DNA of 64,000 nucleotides from Mycobacterium scrofulaceum. Lineage in GTDB: Bacteria > Actinomycetota > Actinomycetes > Mycobacteriales > Mycobacteriaceae. The notes below the pieces were generated by a model. That model was not told where the DNA came from and ran no database searches. It saw nothing but the letters and a program-made list of their open reading frames with translations. Position 1 is the stretch's first letter. Each line of letters starts with the position of its first letter. The translations under genes were made by a program, and so were the position numbers. The stretch lies in NCBI RefSeq assembly GCF_002086735.1, contig NZ_MVIJ01000001.1, positions 186,001 to 250,000 on the forward strand, in the 5' to 3' direction. Below, piece after piece: positions 11,935-22,200 of the stretch.

Positions 11935-14292
11935 CTACCGAGCCAGGCGCTCCTGACGGGCCCTGGCCTCGCGGGCGACGAACTGGTTGCGCGCCATCCG
12001 CCCGGCGTAATCGGAATCCCGCAGGATGTCGCGCAGCTCCCGCAGAAAAGCGAGCCGCCGTTCGGCGAGGTCGGGGGAGGCCGCTATCAGGTCCTGGTCG
12101 ACCACGACCTGATAGGCGGTGGCGAACAACAGCGTCGACACCGATTCGCTGCTGCGGACCCGCGTCTGCGCCACGTACTGGCGGCCCACGCCGAGCGCCG
12201 ATTCCGTCAGTTCCTTGTGCCCGACGTCGGTCGGCGCGTCCCGCAACACGTCGGCGACGATCTCGTAGGCCTCGAAGAACACCCGCAGCATCGCGTCCGC
12301 CATCAGCGGCCGCTTGGCGAACAGCAGCGCATCGATCTCCTCGCCGCCGGCGATCACGTGGGCTTCCCAGTCGTCGTGCCAGGCCATCTCTTCGGCGATG
12401 TTGGCCCGGAACGCCGCCGAGTCCGCGAAGTAGAAGTCGAACTTCAGCAGGTCGCGCAGCCGCATCGCCTGACCCCAGAAGGCTTGCATGCGGTCGCCGT
12501 CAATGTGGCGGGCGTGCGCCAACGCGAGTTCGACGATCGAGGTCTCCAGGAAGGCGTGAATCAGTGAGTTGCGGTAGAACGCGGCCGCGTGCTGTTCGTC
12601 GGGGCCGATGCGCCACACCGGTTCCCACCCGCCGTCGACGCGGGTGATGGGGTGTCCGTTGGACAACGCGTCGACCGCCGCCCGCACCCCGTCGCGGGAG
12701 CGCAGCCTCAGCGCGCTCGTCGACATCGGCGTGTGCTTGCGCTCCAGATAGTCGAGCGAATCCTGCAGGGTGTGGTGCAGCTGATCGAGCGTCAACGCCG
12801 CGCCCCGCGTGGTGAGCAGCAGCGCACACACCAGACCTGTCGCCGTCACCGGTGTCGCCTGCAGTATGCGCCACGCAACCTCGAACGACATCTTCTGCAG
12901 CGCAAGCCGTTTGGAGTCCTGGTCGAGGGTCAGCGGGCCGTGCGCCGGGCCCAGGTACTGGCGCATCGACACGGCCTCCGGGAAACGGACGTAGATCTTG
13001 CCGTAGTTGCGTTCGCCCTGCGCCCTGATGAAGTTGTACAGCCAGCCGACGCCTTCGGGTGTCTTCTCGCCGCCGCGGGCGTAGGCCGCGTACTCGGCGG
13101 TCTCGTGCAACTGATCGAAGCTGATGGAAACCGGCTGCAGCAGAATGTCTTCGCTGCGGCCGTCCAGGTACGCGTCCGCGACGTAGGCCAGCAGGCCGAG
13201 TTTGGGGGGCAGCATCTTGCCGGTGCGCGAGCGCGTGCCCTCGATGGACCAGCTCAGGTTGAACCGCTTTTCGACGATGTAGCCGACGTATTCGCGCAGC
13301 ACGTATTTGTAGAGCGGGTTCGCGCCGATGTTGCGGCGGATGAAGATGACACCGGCCCGGCGCAACAACGGACCCATCGCGCCGAACGACAGGTTGATCC
13401 CGGCGAACACATGCACGGGCGGGAGCCGGTTCTCCTGCATCGCCACCGGCACCACCGCGCCGTCGATGTAGGACCGGTGCGAGAACAGCAGCACCGCCGG
13501 GTGGGCTTCCAGCGCGGCACGCATCGCGGCCACCTGATACCCGTCGTAGTCGATCTCCGGATCGAAGCCACGGCTGATCGCCCTGCCGAGGACGGATACC
13601 AGGTCGACGGAGACCCGGCTCCAGCCGGTGGAGAGTTCGTCGAGCATCTCGCCGGCTTCTTCGACGGTTGCGCCGGGGATCTTCTCCAGCCCGGCACGAA
13701 ACCGGCTGGATTCCAAGATCTCGGGCTTCACCAGCCGCGGAGACTTGTACTGCGGCCCCAGGATGCGGTACTCGACGCGTTCGAGCGCCAGCAACGCGCG
13801 GCGGATGACGAATCGGGCGAAGTCGCTTTCGTTCTCGCCGACGGTGATGTCGCGCCACTGCTGGCGCAGCTCGGAGACTTTCGCCGCTTCCCCGGCCACC
13901 ACTCGCGCCCGCCGCGGGGCGCTGCGCACGATGTGCAGTTGCTGACGTTCGTTGGGGTGGTAGGGATCCCGGCCCGGGAGCAGCCCCGCCAACTTCGCGA
14001 TCCTGCCGCGATCCGGTGCCGGCAACCAGAACACCCGCACCGGCACGATGGAACGGTCGTCGGTGGGCTCCGCGCCGGCCGCGAGTCGCTCGATGAGCGC
14101 GGTCAGCGCGTCCGGCGGCGCATGGGGCGGCGGCAGTTCCAGGACGTCGAATCTCGCCCCCGGCCTGTCGGCGCGCTGTTGCGCCATCCACGCGGACACC
14201 AGTTCCCTCTCGACCGGCGAGGCCATGGACGCCAGCACCAGCGAGTCGTGGCCGGTGAGGACCGCGGTGGTATCCGCGGCCGGTTCGGTCAC
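11935..14292 (-). CDS. plsB2: Glycerol-3-phosphate acyltransferase PlsB2
   Basis: This 785-residue enzyme catalyses the first step of glycerolipid synthesis, acylating sn-glycerol-3-phosphate. The acyltransferase block I HX4D motif is SHRSYIDG with His272 and Asp277. It is followed by [20 protein letters not shown] (block II region) and [13 protein letters not shown] (block III). Length is close to M. tuberculosis Rv2482c (789). The ATG overlaps the plsC stop as ATGA (14289-14292), so the first two steps of phosphatidate synthesis are translationally coupled. The protein is membrane-associated but shows no clear multi-span topology. In mycobacteria this activity feeds both phospholipid and storage triacylglycerol. 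Confidence 0.95.
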   Translation of the reverse strand: MTEPAADTTAVLTGHDSLVLASMASPVERELVSAWMAQQRADRPGARFDVLELPPPHAPPDALTALIERLAAGAEPTDDRSIVPVRVFWLPAPDRGRIAKLAGLLPGRDPYHPNERQQLHIVRSAPRRARVVAGEAAKVSELRQQWRDITVGENESDFARFVIRRALLALERVEYRILGPQYKSPRLVKPEILESSRFRAGLEKIPGATVEEAGEMLDELSTGWSRVSVDLVSVLGRAISRGFDPEIDYDGYQVAAMRAALEAHPAVLLFSHRSYIDGAVVPVAMQENRLPPVHVFAGINLSFGAMGPLLRRAGVIFIRRNIGANPLYKYVLREYVGYIVEKRFNLSWSIEGTRSRTGKMLPPKLGLLAYVADAYLDGRSEDILLQPVSISFDQLHETAEYAAYARGGEKTPEGVGWLYNFIRAQGERNYGKIYVRFPEAVSMRQYLGPAHGPLTLDQDSKRLALQKMSFEVAWRILQATPVTATGLVCALLLTTRGAALTLDQLHHTLQDSLDYLERKHTPMSTSALRLRSRDGVRAAVDALSNGHPITRVDGGWEPVWRIGPDEQHAAAFYRNSLIHAFLETSIVELALAHARHIDGDRMQAFWGQAMRLRDLLKFDFYFADSAAFRANIAEEMAWHDDWEAHVIAGGEEIDALLFAKRPLMADAMLRVFFEAYEIVADVLRDAPTDVGHKELTESALGVGRQYVAQTRVRSSESVSTLLFATAYQVVVDQDLIAASPDLAERRLAFLRELRDILRDSDYAGRMARNQFVAREARARQERLAR

Positions 14293-16055
14293 GGCTGCCC
14301 TTCGGGCGGGGACTCCGGCGGCTCGGCGCGGACGGTGGCATCGGCGGACCGTTGTGCCTCACCGTCTTTGAGAGCGGCCCGGGACTCGTGCGGATTCACC
14401 TTGGCCGACGGGGATTTCGGCGCGGCCTTCTTCGCTGGCGCCTTCTTTGCGGGCGCCTTCTTTGCCGATGCCTTCGAAACGGCTTTGGCCGCGGTCTTTT
14501 TCGCCGGGGCCTTCGCCTTGGCGGCCGCCTTCTTTTCGGCGTACAGGTCGACCTTGGGCAGCTCCCCCGTTTCTTTGGGGGGCCAGTCGGCCAGCGTGTC
14601 CAGGTACAGCTGCCGGACCTCGGCGATGCGTTCCGCCAGGTTCTCGACGGTCCAGTCCTGCACCGAGATCGGCGGGAACACCGCGACGTCGACCGTGCCG
14701 GGATTGACGACGGTGGAGTTCCTGGCGGCGACGAGCTCCGCATTGCGGATCACGATCGGGACGATCGGAATTCCGGCCGCCATGGCGAGGCGGAACGGCC
14801 CCTTCTTGAACGGCCCCACTTCGGTGGTGTCGACCCGGGTGCCTTCCGGGGCGATCACGATCGACAGGCCCTTCCTGGCACGGTCTTCGACCTCGTGCAT
14901 CGTCTCCACCGCGGCGGCGGGATCGTCCCGGTCGATGAACACGCCGTCGAGCAGCCTGCCGAGCGTGCCCATGACCGGGTCTTTCTGCAGCTCCTTCTTG
15001 CCCACGCCGATCCAGTTGTCGCGCACCAGCGCACCCGCGATCACGGGGTCGACCTGGTTGCGGTGATTGAAGATGAACACCGCCGGACGCTGCGCGGTCA
15101 GGTTCTCCTTGCCGATCACGTTGAGCTGCACGCCGGCGATCGCCAGCGACAGCTGGGAGAACGTCGAGGTGAAGAAGTTCACCCCGCGCCGTCGGTTCCG
15201 GGTCAGCACGCCGATGCCCACGGCGCCGGCGGCGACCGGAAACATCGAGCCGAAGCCGGCGAGCGTGCGGATCTGGCGCCGCAGGCCCACCGGACCCCGG
15301 CTGTTGAACCGCAGGATCGGCCAGCCGCGGCGCTTGGCCACGGCGGCCATCTTGCCCTCGGGATTGGTCGGGCGCGGGTTGCCGACCAGATACATCAGGG
15401 CGACGTCCTCGTCCCCGTCGGCGTAGAAATAGCTGTCCTTCAGGTCGATGCCGTTCTCCGCCGCAAATCGTTGCACCGCAGCCGCTTTGCCCGGCCCCCA
15501 CAGGATCGGCTTCTGCACGCCGCCGGTGAGTATGCCGTCCTCGGTGGTCTCGAACTTGTTGGTGAGCATGTTCGAGATGCCCAGGAACCGCGCCACCGGG
15601 TTGACCTGGATGGTCAGCGCCGACGAGCTGAGCACCACGGTGTGCCCGCGAGCCACGTGCGCCCGCACCAACTCCCGCATCTCGGGGTAGATCCGCGACT
15701 CGATCCGCTGCACGAACAGCCGTTCGCCGATCTCCTCCAGGTCGTCGAGCAGGCGGCCGGCCAGCGCGGCGGCGGCCTTGCCGATGAGGTCCTCGAACTC
15801 GATGCGTCCCAGCGTGTGGCTCAGGCCGGCCTGGACCATGCCGAGCAGCTCGCCCACGCCCATGTCGCGGCGCAACAGCCGCTCCTGGGTGAGGATCACC
15901 GCCGTGAAGCCGGCCACCAGGGTCCCGTCGAGGTCGAAGAACGCTCCGATCTTGGGACCCGGTGGGCTGGCCATGATTTCGGCGACCGAGCCGGGCAACC
16001 GCATGTCCGTCCCTGCCGCTCCACGCCCGTCTGCCTGGTCTTTGGCGGCGCTCAT
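14289..16055 (-). CDS. plsC: Bifunctional HAD phosphatase / 1-acyl-glycerol-3-phosphate acyltransferase PlsC
   Basis: This 588-residue two-domain protein begins with a HAD hydrolase (about residues 35-245). It has the nucleophile motif FFDLDGTL (Asp41, Asp43), LSSSALT and YADGDEDV. The acyltransferase domain (about 295-500) has NHRNQVD (His331, Asp336) and IAPEGTR. It would acylate lysophosphatidate at sn-2; the HAD part is annotated in this family as phosphoserine-phosphatase-like, with substrate unproven. The last 80 or so residues are a Lys/Ala/Pro-rich tail with repeated KKAPAKKA units, like a histone H1 or HupB tail. The gene overlaps plsB2 and the upstream WS/DGAT-like gene by ATGA, making one tightly coupled operon. 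It is equivalent to Rv2483c. Confidence 0.93.
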   Translation of the reverse strand: MSAAKDQADGRGAAGTDMRLPGSVAEIMASPPGPKIGAFFDLDGTLVAGFTAVILTQERLLRRDMGVGELLGMVQAGLSHTLGRIEFEDLIGKAAAALAGRLLDDLEEIGERLFVQRIESRIYPEMRELVRAHVARGHTVVLSSSALTIQVNPVARFLGISNMLTNKFETTEDGILTGGVQKPILWGPGKAAAVQRFAAENGIDLKDSYFYADGDEDVALMYLVGNPRPTNPEGKMAAVAKRRGWPILRFNSRGPVGLRRQIRTLAGFGSMFPVAAGAVGIGVLTRNRRRGVNFFTSTFSQLSLAIAGVQLNVIGKENLTAQRPAVFIFNHRNQVDPVIAGALVRDNWIGVGKKELQKDPVMGTLGRLLDGVFIDRDDPAAAVETMHEVEDRARKGLSIVIAPEGTRVDTTEVGPFKKGPFRLAMAAGIPIVPIVIRNAELVAARNSTVVNPGTVDVAVFPPISVQDWTVENLAERIAEVRQLYLDTLADWPPKETGELPKVDLYAEKKAAAKAKAPAKKTAAKAVSKASAKKAPAKKAPAKKAAPKSPSAKVNPHESRAALKDGEAQRSADATVRAEPPESPPEGQP

Positions 16056-17521
16056 GAGCCCGACCCCGTCCGCGCGGAGGTCGCCGGTTCGGTGAACGAG
16101 GCGGGCACCGCGCGGGGCGCTCCTTCACCGGCCAAGGCCAGGATCTCGTCGAAGCCCTCAAGCAGGCATTGGGCGAACAGGGGCTCGTTGCGCACCGACG
16201 CCCTGTCGTAGCGCACGGTGATGGTGCACCACCCGCCCCGCGAGATCAGCACCACCATCATCGCCACCCCGGGAAGCGGGCCGATACCATACTGCCGCAA
16301 CACTTTTGCGCCGGCGATGTAGGTGTCTCCGGGATACACGGGGACGTTGCTGGCCTGCACGTCGGAGCCGATCACCGAGCCCGTGATGCCTTCGAGCACC
16401 GCCGTGGGCAGGACGCTGAGCAGGGGCGCGACGGAGCCGATGATGTTCATCGCGGGCTCGTCGCGGCGTTGGGTCATCTGCGCGCGGATCTTCTTCATCC
16501 GCGAGACCGGGTCGACGGTGCCCACCGGCGCGGCCAGGTTGACCCCGGTGAACCGGTTGCCCCCGGCCGTGTCGGCCTCGGCCCGCAGGTTCACCGGCAC
16601 CGCCATGGGCAGCGTGCTGATCGGCACGCCGAGCGCCTCGTGGTAGCGCCGCAGGGTGCCGCACAGGCCGGCGAGGTAGGCGTCGTTGATCGAGCCCCCG
16701 CCGGCCTTGGCGGCCCGGTGCAGGTCGGAAAGCGGGATGTCGATCGCCTCGGTGCGGGTGGCCAGGCTGCGCCGCCGCAGCAGGGGCGACGGCTCGGCCG
16801 CCCGGTTCAGCACCCGCATCCCCGACATGGCGTAGCCGACGATCCCGGAGACGGTGGACGTCGGTTCCAGGACCGCGCGTCCGGCCGCCGACACGGCTCC
16901 GGACACCGCGCTCAGGACGCCGCCGATCACCGCGGTGGGCAGGTGGTTGATGCCTTGCCGCATCAGATCGTTGGCCGTGAGGTCCTGCGGGATCGGCAGC
17001 GGGGGTGTCGGCTTGGGCGGCGGGTTGCGTTCGAGGTCATAGATTTCCGCGAACATCTGCACGCCGCCGACGCCGTCGGTGACCGCGTGGCTGACGTGCA
17101 GCAGCGTCGCGGCCCTGCCGTCGGCCAGACCCTCGACCAGGGTGGCCGTCCACAGCGGCCGCGAGATGTCCATGGGCGACTGCAGGATCACCTCGGCGAG
17201 GTTGAAGACGTCGCGCAGCGTGCCGGGCTCGGCCACCCGCATCCTGCGCACGTGGAATTCGAGGTTGAAGTCCGGGTCCACCACCCAGCGCGGTGACGCC
17301 GTCGGCAGTGTCGGCACGACGACCTTCTGCCGCAGCCGCAACACCCGTCGGGAAGCGTTTTCGAATCGGCTCAGGAACTTGTCCCAGTCCGGCGTGGTGT
17401 CCAGGAGTTCCAGCGCCATGATCCCCGAACGAGTCCGGGGATTCGCCTCCCCCCGATGCATCAGATAGTCGACCGGTCCAAGCTGGTCGGACAATTTCAC
17501 GACCCCATCGGACTCAGTCAT
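16052..17521 (-). CDS. Wax ester synthase / diacylglycerol acyltransferase-like protein
   Basis: This 489-residue protein belongs to the WS/DGAT family that esterifies diacylglycerol or fatty alcohols with acyl-CoA to make storage lipid. It matches Rv2484c by position and length (about 491). The condensation-type motif near residues 142-150 reads HVSHAVTDG. The second catalytic His (145), Asp149 and Gly150 are present, but the residue before His145 is Ser rather than the first His of HHxxxDG. The C-terminal NVPVYPGDTYIAGAKV and Gly-rich segments of the family are present. It is the first gene of a three-gene operon with plsC and plsB2. A GGCGGAGGG ribosome site lies very close to the ATG at 17519-17521. 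Confidence 0.9.
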   Translation of the reverse strand: MTESDGVVKLSDQLGPVDYLMHRGEANPRTRSGIMALELLDTTPDWDKFLSRFENASRRVLRLRQKVVVPTLPTASPRWVVDPDFNLEFHVRRMRVAEPGTLRDVFNLAEVILQSPMDISRPLWTATLVEGLADGRAATLLHVSHAVTDGVGGVQMFAEIYDLERNPPPKPTPPLPIPQDLTANDLMRQGINHLPTAVIGGVLSAVSGAVSAAGRAVLEPTSTVSGIVGYAMSGMRVLNRAAEPSPLLRRRSLATRTEAIDIPLSDLHRAAKAGGGSINDAYLAGLCGTLRRYHEALGVPISTLPMAVPVNLRAEADTAGGNRFTGVNLAAPVGTVDPVSRMKKIRAQMTQRRDEPAMNIIGSVAPLLSVLPTAVLEGITGSVIGSDVQASNVPVYPGDTYIAGAKVLRQYGIGPLPGVAMMVVLISRGGWCTITVRYDRASVRNEPLFAQCLLEGFDEILALAGEGAPRAVPASFTEPATSARTGSGS

Positions 17522-17671
17522 GGCCCTCCGCCCGACGCGCCAACCCTGTCACCGAAGATCAAGCCTCCTGCCTCGGACCGCCGCCAACCCCATCGCCAGC
17601 ACAACGCTAGTCGGGTTGCCGCGCTGGTGAAAGGAGCGGTCGGGGCCGGACGCCGGTTAGCGAGGCCCGGA

Positions 17672-18919
17672 TCAGCTGGCCGACGTGGCCGCCAGCGGGA
17701 CGAAGTCCAGCAACGGGCTGACGCGCCGGCCGTAGACGACACCCAGGAAGTCGGCGACGGCGTTGGCGGCCAGCCGCGACCGCACCGTCGAGAGGATGTC
17801 GAACGCGTGGTGCGCATTGGCGAGCTCGGCGTGCGCCACCGTCGGCGCGCCGGCCGCGCGCAGCGCCGCGCAGAAGGACCGGGCCTGGCCGCTGGGAACC
17901 AATTCGTCCTTCTCGCCGTGCAGCACGAAGAAGGGTGGCGCGTCGCCGTGCACGTGCGAAACCGGTGACGCCGCCGCGAACCGTTCGGGCTCGTCGGCGT
18001 AGCGGGCCTTGACCACGAACTGCTCCAGGAACGGCAACATCAGGCCGTGCATGTTCTCGAAGTCGGTGAAGTCGTAGACGCCGTAATAGGGCACCACGGC
18101 CTGAACGGTCGTGTCGGCGCCCTCGAATCCGGGCTGGAAGGCCGGGTCGTTCGGGGTGAGGGCGGCCAGCGAGGCCAGGTGTCCACCCGCGGACCCGCCG
18201 GTGATCGCGATGAAGTCGGGGTCGCCGCCGTAGTCGGCAATGTTCTGGCGGACCCACGCGATGGCCCGCTTCACGTCGATGAGGTGCGCGGGGAACGTCG
18301 AGCGCGGGCTCTTGCAGTAGTTGATCGAGACGCAGATCCAGCCGAGTTCGGCCATGCGGCTCATCAGCGTGTAGGCCTGCACGCGTTTGTCGCCGACGGT
18401 CCACGCGCCGCCGGGGACCTGGATCAGCACCGGCGCGCGCCGCCCGGGTGCCAGGTCATGGCGCCGCCAGATGTCGAGCAGGTTGTCGCGTCCGCCCGGG
18501 CCGTAGGCGATGTCGGACGTCTGCGCGGCGTAGCGGCGATGCGGCCCGGGCCTGCTCAGCAGGCCACCGCGCGTGACGCAGACGGGCTTGATGCCGGCCG
18601 GGTGGCACACCTGCTCCCGGAAGTCGGACCCCAGAGACTCTTCGAGCGCCGTGGTGAGCGCCTGATCCGCCCGCTGAGCCGCCCAGGTGGTGCCGACGCG
18701 GCCGATGGACGGGTGCGAAACCCGCGACAACGCGTGCCCGGTCAGGACGTGCGGCGGGAATTCCGTGGAAAGCCAGCCGGCCAGGCAGCCCAGCGCGAAC
18801 GGCGAGCCCCGCAGCAACAGCGTGCCAGCCCGGTAGGCATCCACCGCATCGGCCGCCAGGCGTGCTGCCTGGGTCGAAGCCCACGAGCACCGTGAAGCCA
18901 GGTGCATGGTCACGCTCAT
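17672..18919 (-). CDS. lipQ: Carboxylesterase/lipase LipQ (HSL family)
   Basis: This is a 415-residue alpha/beta hydrolase. The nucleophile elbow GGSAGG holds Ser243, an acidic residue lies in EKDELVP and the catalytic His is in NAHHAFD. The usual HGGG oxyanion motif appears as the variant QVPGGAW near residue 168. An N-terminal helical region of about 130 residues precedes the hydrolase domain. I chose ATG 18917-18919 because GAGGGG lies about 10 bases before it; a frame reaching 19105 has no ribosome site and poor composition. It is equivalent to Rv2485c. It is separated from the plsC operon by 150 bases in which I see nothing distinctive. It probably hydrolyses short or medium acyl esters; the substrate is unknown. 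Confidence 0.88.
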   Translation of the reverse strand: MSVTMHLASRCSWASTQAARLAADAVDAYRAGTLLLRGSPFALGCLAGWLSTEFPPHVLTGHALSRVSHPSIGRVGTTWAAQRADQALTTALEESLGSDFREQVCHPAGIKPVCVTRGGLLSRPGPHRRYAAQTSDIAYGPGGRDNLLDIWRRHDLAPGRRAPVLIQVPGGAWTVGDKRVQAYTLMSRMAELGWICVSINYCKSPRSTFPAHLIDVKRAIAWVRQNIADYGGDPDFIAITGGSAGGHLASLAALTPNDPAFQPGFEGADTTVQAVVPYYGVYDFTDFENMHGLMLPFLEQFVVKARYADEPERFAAASPVSHVHGDAPPFFVLHGEKDELVPSGQARSFCAALRAAGAPTVAHAELANAHHAFDILSTVRSRLAANAVADFLGVVYGRRVSPLLDFVPLAATSAS

Positions 18920-19106
18920 AGCAACGCCACCCCTCGACGGTATGCACACGCCTCGTTGCGGTAAACGGCCGATTACCGGCCGGTGTTCTACGTGTGTCGA
19001 GGTTCCCAACCATAGCCGATACTTACGGCGCGGGAACGCTTTTCGCGCGCGCCGCCGCGGCGAGTCGTGTCGCGACACGCCGTTGGAATAGACTGACCTG
19101 CACATT

Positions 19107-19183
19107 GCCTCCGTAGCTCAGGTGGATAGAGCAAGGGCCTTCTAATCCCTAGGTCGCACGTTCGAGTCGTGCCGGGGGCACCA
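19107..19183 (+). tRNA. tRNA-Arg (anticodon TCT)
   Basis: A full cloverleaf folds. The acceptor stem is GCCTCCG with CGGGGGC, which includes a G-T pair. The D arm is GCTC/GAGC. The anticodon arm has loop CTTCTAA (anticodon TCT, reads AGA). The T arm is GCACG-TTCGAGT-CGTGC. The discriminator A and an encoded CCA end at 19183. The base pair next to the anticodon loop (position 31-39) is C-T, a mismatch. Confidence 0.95.
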
Positions 19184-19238
19184 ACCAGTGTGTATGGCGA
19201 CGGGTGATGCGTGACAGCGGTTTCGGTTGATCCTTGAC

Positions 19239-19257
19239 ACTCCCTGGATGAGGGAGT
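19239..19257. terminator. Hairpin between tRNA-Arg and the cyclase gene
   Basis: ACTCCCT and AGGGAGT form a perfect 7-bp stem around loop GGATG. It lies between the rightward tRNA-Arg and the leftward cyclase gene that ends at 19288. A bidirectional transcription end is plausible, but neither side carries a T-run. Confidence 0.35.
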
Positions 19258-19287
19258 CGGGCATGGCGAAGCAGCGGTACCAGGCCG

Positions 19288-22200
19288 TTACGGCATCGCC
19301 TCCGCCCAGTCGCTATGCCCCTCGAAGCCAAGAGTTTTCGCCATGTCTCGGTAACGGTCCCGGTATTTGCGATAGCCCGCCTCGTTACCGTGTGCCCGCG
19401 CCAGAGCGGCGCGGATGCGCACCAGCCAGATTTCGCGGGTCACCGACCCCTCCTCGGCCGACGCGGCCGCCAACCGCTCGAAGGCCGCCTCGGCTTCAGC
19501 TAGGTCAGCCTCTTGGTCGCCGTCGGCCCCCCGGTCGACCAGGGTCTCCACCAGAACGCCGGTCGCCGCGCTGCCGAGCGCCTGCAGCCGTCCGCCACGG
19601 AGCAGTTCGTCGGCGGCCGCGCGCAGCAGTGGGATCGCCTCGTCGCGGTCCCCGCGCCGAACCATCTCACGCGCCCGGCACACGTTGATGGCCGGCAACA
19701 GGCCCACGTTCTGTCCCCGGCGGTTGTACATCTCGATGACCTTGTCCAGCAGCTTCTGTCCGCGTTCGCGGTCGGCGGCCGTGGGGCGGTTCAACAGCGC
19801 GACGCTGAACGTCATGCACGCGAAGGCCAGCGCCACGTCGTCCCCGGACCGCTCGGCGATCCGCACGGCATCCTCGATCTCGCGCATCGCGGTGTCGTCG
19901 GGCCTGAGCATGCCGCTCATGACTCCCGGGAAGTAGACGTAGGCGATGACGCCGGTGTAGGACAGGGAATCGGCGTGGCGGGACATCTCCACGGCCTGCC
20001 GCTGATCGTCGCGCCAGCCGGGAAGACCCAGCGAATAACGGGCGATACCCCGCACCGCCAGGGCGTTCGCCAGCGGACATCCGATGATGAAGTTGCCATA
20101 AGACGGGTCACCGCCCGCCAGGTCGATGACCCGCTGGGTCCACCGCAGCAACACCGACCATTCGGAGGTAGCGGTCTTGCCGCGGATCGGCAGGGGCGAC
20201 AGGCCCACCGTCACGATCGGGTTGTCGAGCGACTCGAGGAGGGCCCAGGCCTCCGACGCCAGTTGCGAGGCCTCGGCGATCCGCCCCTGATAGAGGCAAT
20301 CGTGTCCCAGCCCCGCCGTGGCGATGGCCAGGGACGCCTTGTCGCCCGCTGCTTCGCACAACTCCCGCATTTCCTCGAAGCGAGCACCGGCGACCTGTTC
20401 GTGCACGCGCCAGGCGATCGCGCAGAGCATCGTGCGCGGGGCGATGCGCATGGCCGCCCTTTTCGGGTCACCGGCAGGCAGAGCATCGGCGATCATCCGG
20501 GCGCGGTCCCAGCTCAGGCGCGCAGCGGCGATGTCCCGGTTGGTCAACCACTTCGCGGCCCGCATGTGCCAGCCGTAGGCGTCGTGCAGGTCACCGGCGG
20601 CTTGCAGATGTTCGGCGATCAGCGCCGCGTTCTGGTCGGCCGCTTGCGGCTCGCGGGCTTCGATCGCGGCCGCCAGCCGCCGATGCGACTCGGCGCGATC
20701 GGATTTCAGTTGCGCTTCGTAGGCCACGGTCCGGATCAGCGGATGGTGGAACTCGAATTCCGCCCGCGGTGCGAACCGCACCTGCTCGATCAGCTGGGCG
20801 GCCAGCAGCTCCTCCACACGGGCGTCGATGCCCAGGCTGGCCAACAGCTCGCAGTCGAAGCGCGACCCGATGACCGCCGCGGCCGCAAGGGTGCGTTTGG
20901 CCGCCGCGGGCAGCCGGTCGATGCGGGCGGCGACGGCGGCCTGCAGCGTGGCCGGTACCCGCACGTCGGCCACATCGGCGTGGCAGGAGTAGCTGGTGCG
21001 CTCGCCGACGAGCACGCCCCGCTCGGCGAGCTCGCGGGTGATCTCCTGGGCGAAGAACGGGTTGCCGGCCGCCCGTGCGGTGATGATCGGCCGGATGGCG
21101 GCCACCGACGGGTCGGAGCCCAGCAGTTCCCCGACCAGCGTGGCGGTCTCCGCATCACTGAGGGGCGTGAGGGCGATGGATTCCGCACCGGCCACCCGGC
21201 GCAGCGTGCCACGGTATTCGGGGCGATAGCTGACCAGCACCAGCGAGCGCGTCTGCGGGATCACCTTGAGGAAGTCGGCCAGCATCGACTCGCTGACCGC
21301 ATCGATCCAGTGGACGTCCTCGACGATGTAGAGCGCGGGCGAGCGGCGGGCCAGCGATGCGGCGTTGACCATGGCGGTCAATCGTCGCCGCCGCGCGTCG
21401 GCGTCGATCTTGGGCAAGAAAAACTCGGGATCGGCGATGCCCAGCAGGTCGTCGAAGAGCGCCAGGTCCTCGGGGTCCGCGTCGCGAACTTGGGCATGGA
21501 CCTGTGCGCGGGCCGCCTCCGCCTCGACGCCCTCGACCCCGGTGGCCGCGCGCAACAGCCGGGCCACGACCCGGAACGGAACGTCCGTGGCGTGCGATTC
21601 GCAGAAGGAGGTGAACACCTCCTCGTCGCGGCCACGTGCGATCGCGGCGACCTCCTGCACCAAGCGGCTTTTCCCGATGCCGGGTTCCCCCATGACGGTC
21701 ACCACACCGCCGTGACCGCCGGCCGCGCGGTCCAGGAACCGCTCGACGGTGGACAACTCGCAGCGTCGACCGACCAGGCTGGACTCACCACGCCCGAGGG
21801 CGCGATGCCCGTCCACCATGCCCAGCAGCCGATAGGCCGGGACCGGCTCCAGCGCACCCTTGATCCGGACCAGCTCGGCTTCGCCCAGACTGGCGGCGCC
21901 CTCGACGAGTCGCTGTGTCGACGCGGTGAGCATCACCCCGCCCGGTGGGGCCGCCGATTCCATCCGTTGGGCCATGCCGACTTGCTCGCCGACGGCGGTG
22001 TAACCGGCTGTGCCAGAACCGATTTCACCGGCGATCACCTGACCGGAGTTCAGGCCCACCCGCAGCCGGAAGGCCACGCCGTCGCGTTCTTGGATGTCTA
22101 CGGCCAGCCGCTTCGCCGCCTCCTGCACGCCCAGGGCCGCCAGGCTGGCACGGATCGCGTGGTCCTCCAACGCCGCCGGTGCGCCGAACACGGCCATGAC

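Noticed and set aside
19107..19183. An attachment site of a genomic island at tRNA-Arg
   Set aside because: I found no repeat of the tRNA 3' end in the following sequence and no integrase gene in the window.
19149..19331. A 60-codon minus-strand frame running through tRNA-Arg and ending PPARLERAT
   Set aside because: This peptide is a familiar artefact of translating tRNA sequence in reverse. It is not a gene.
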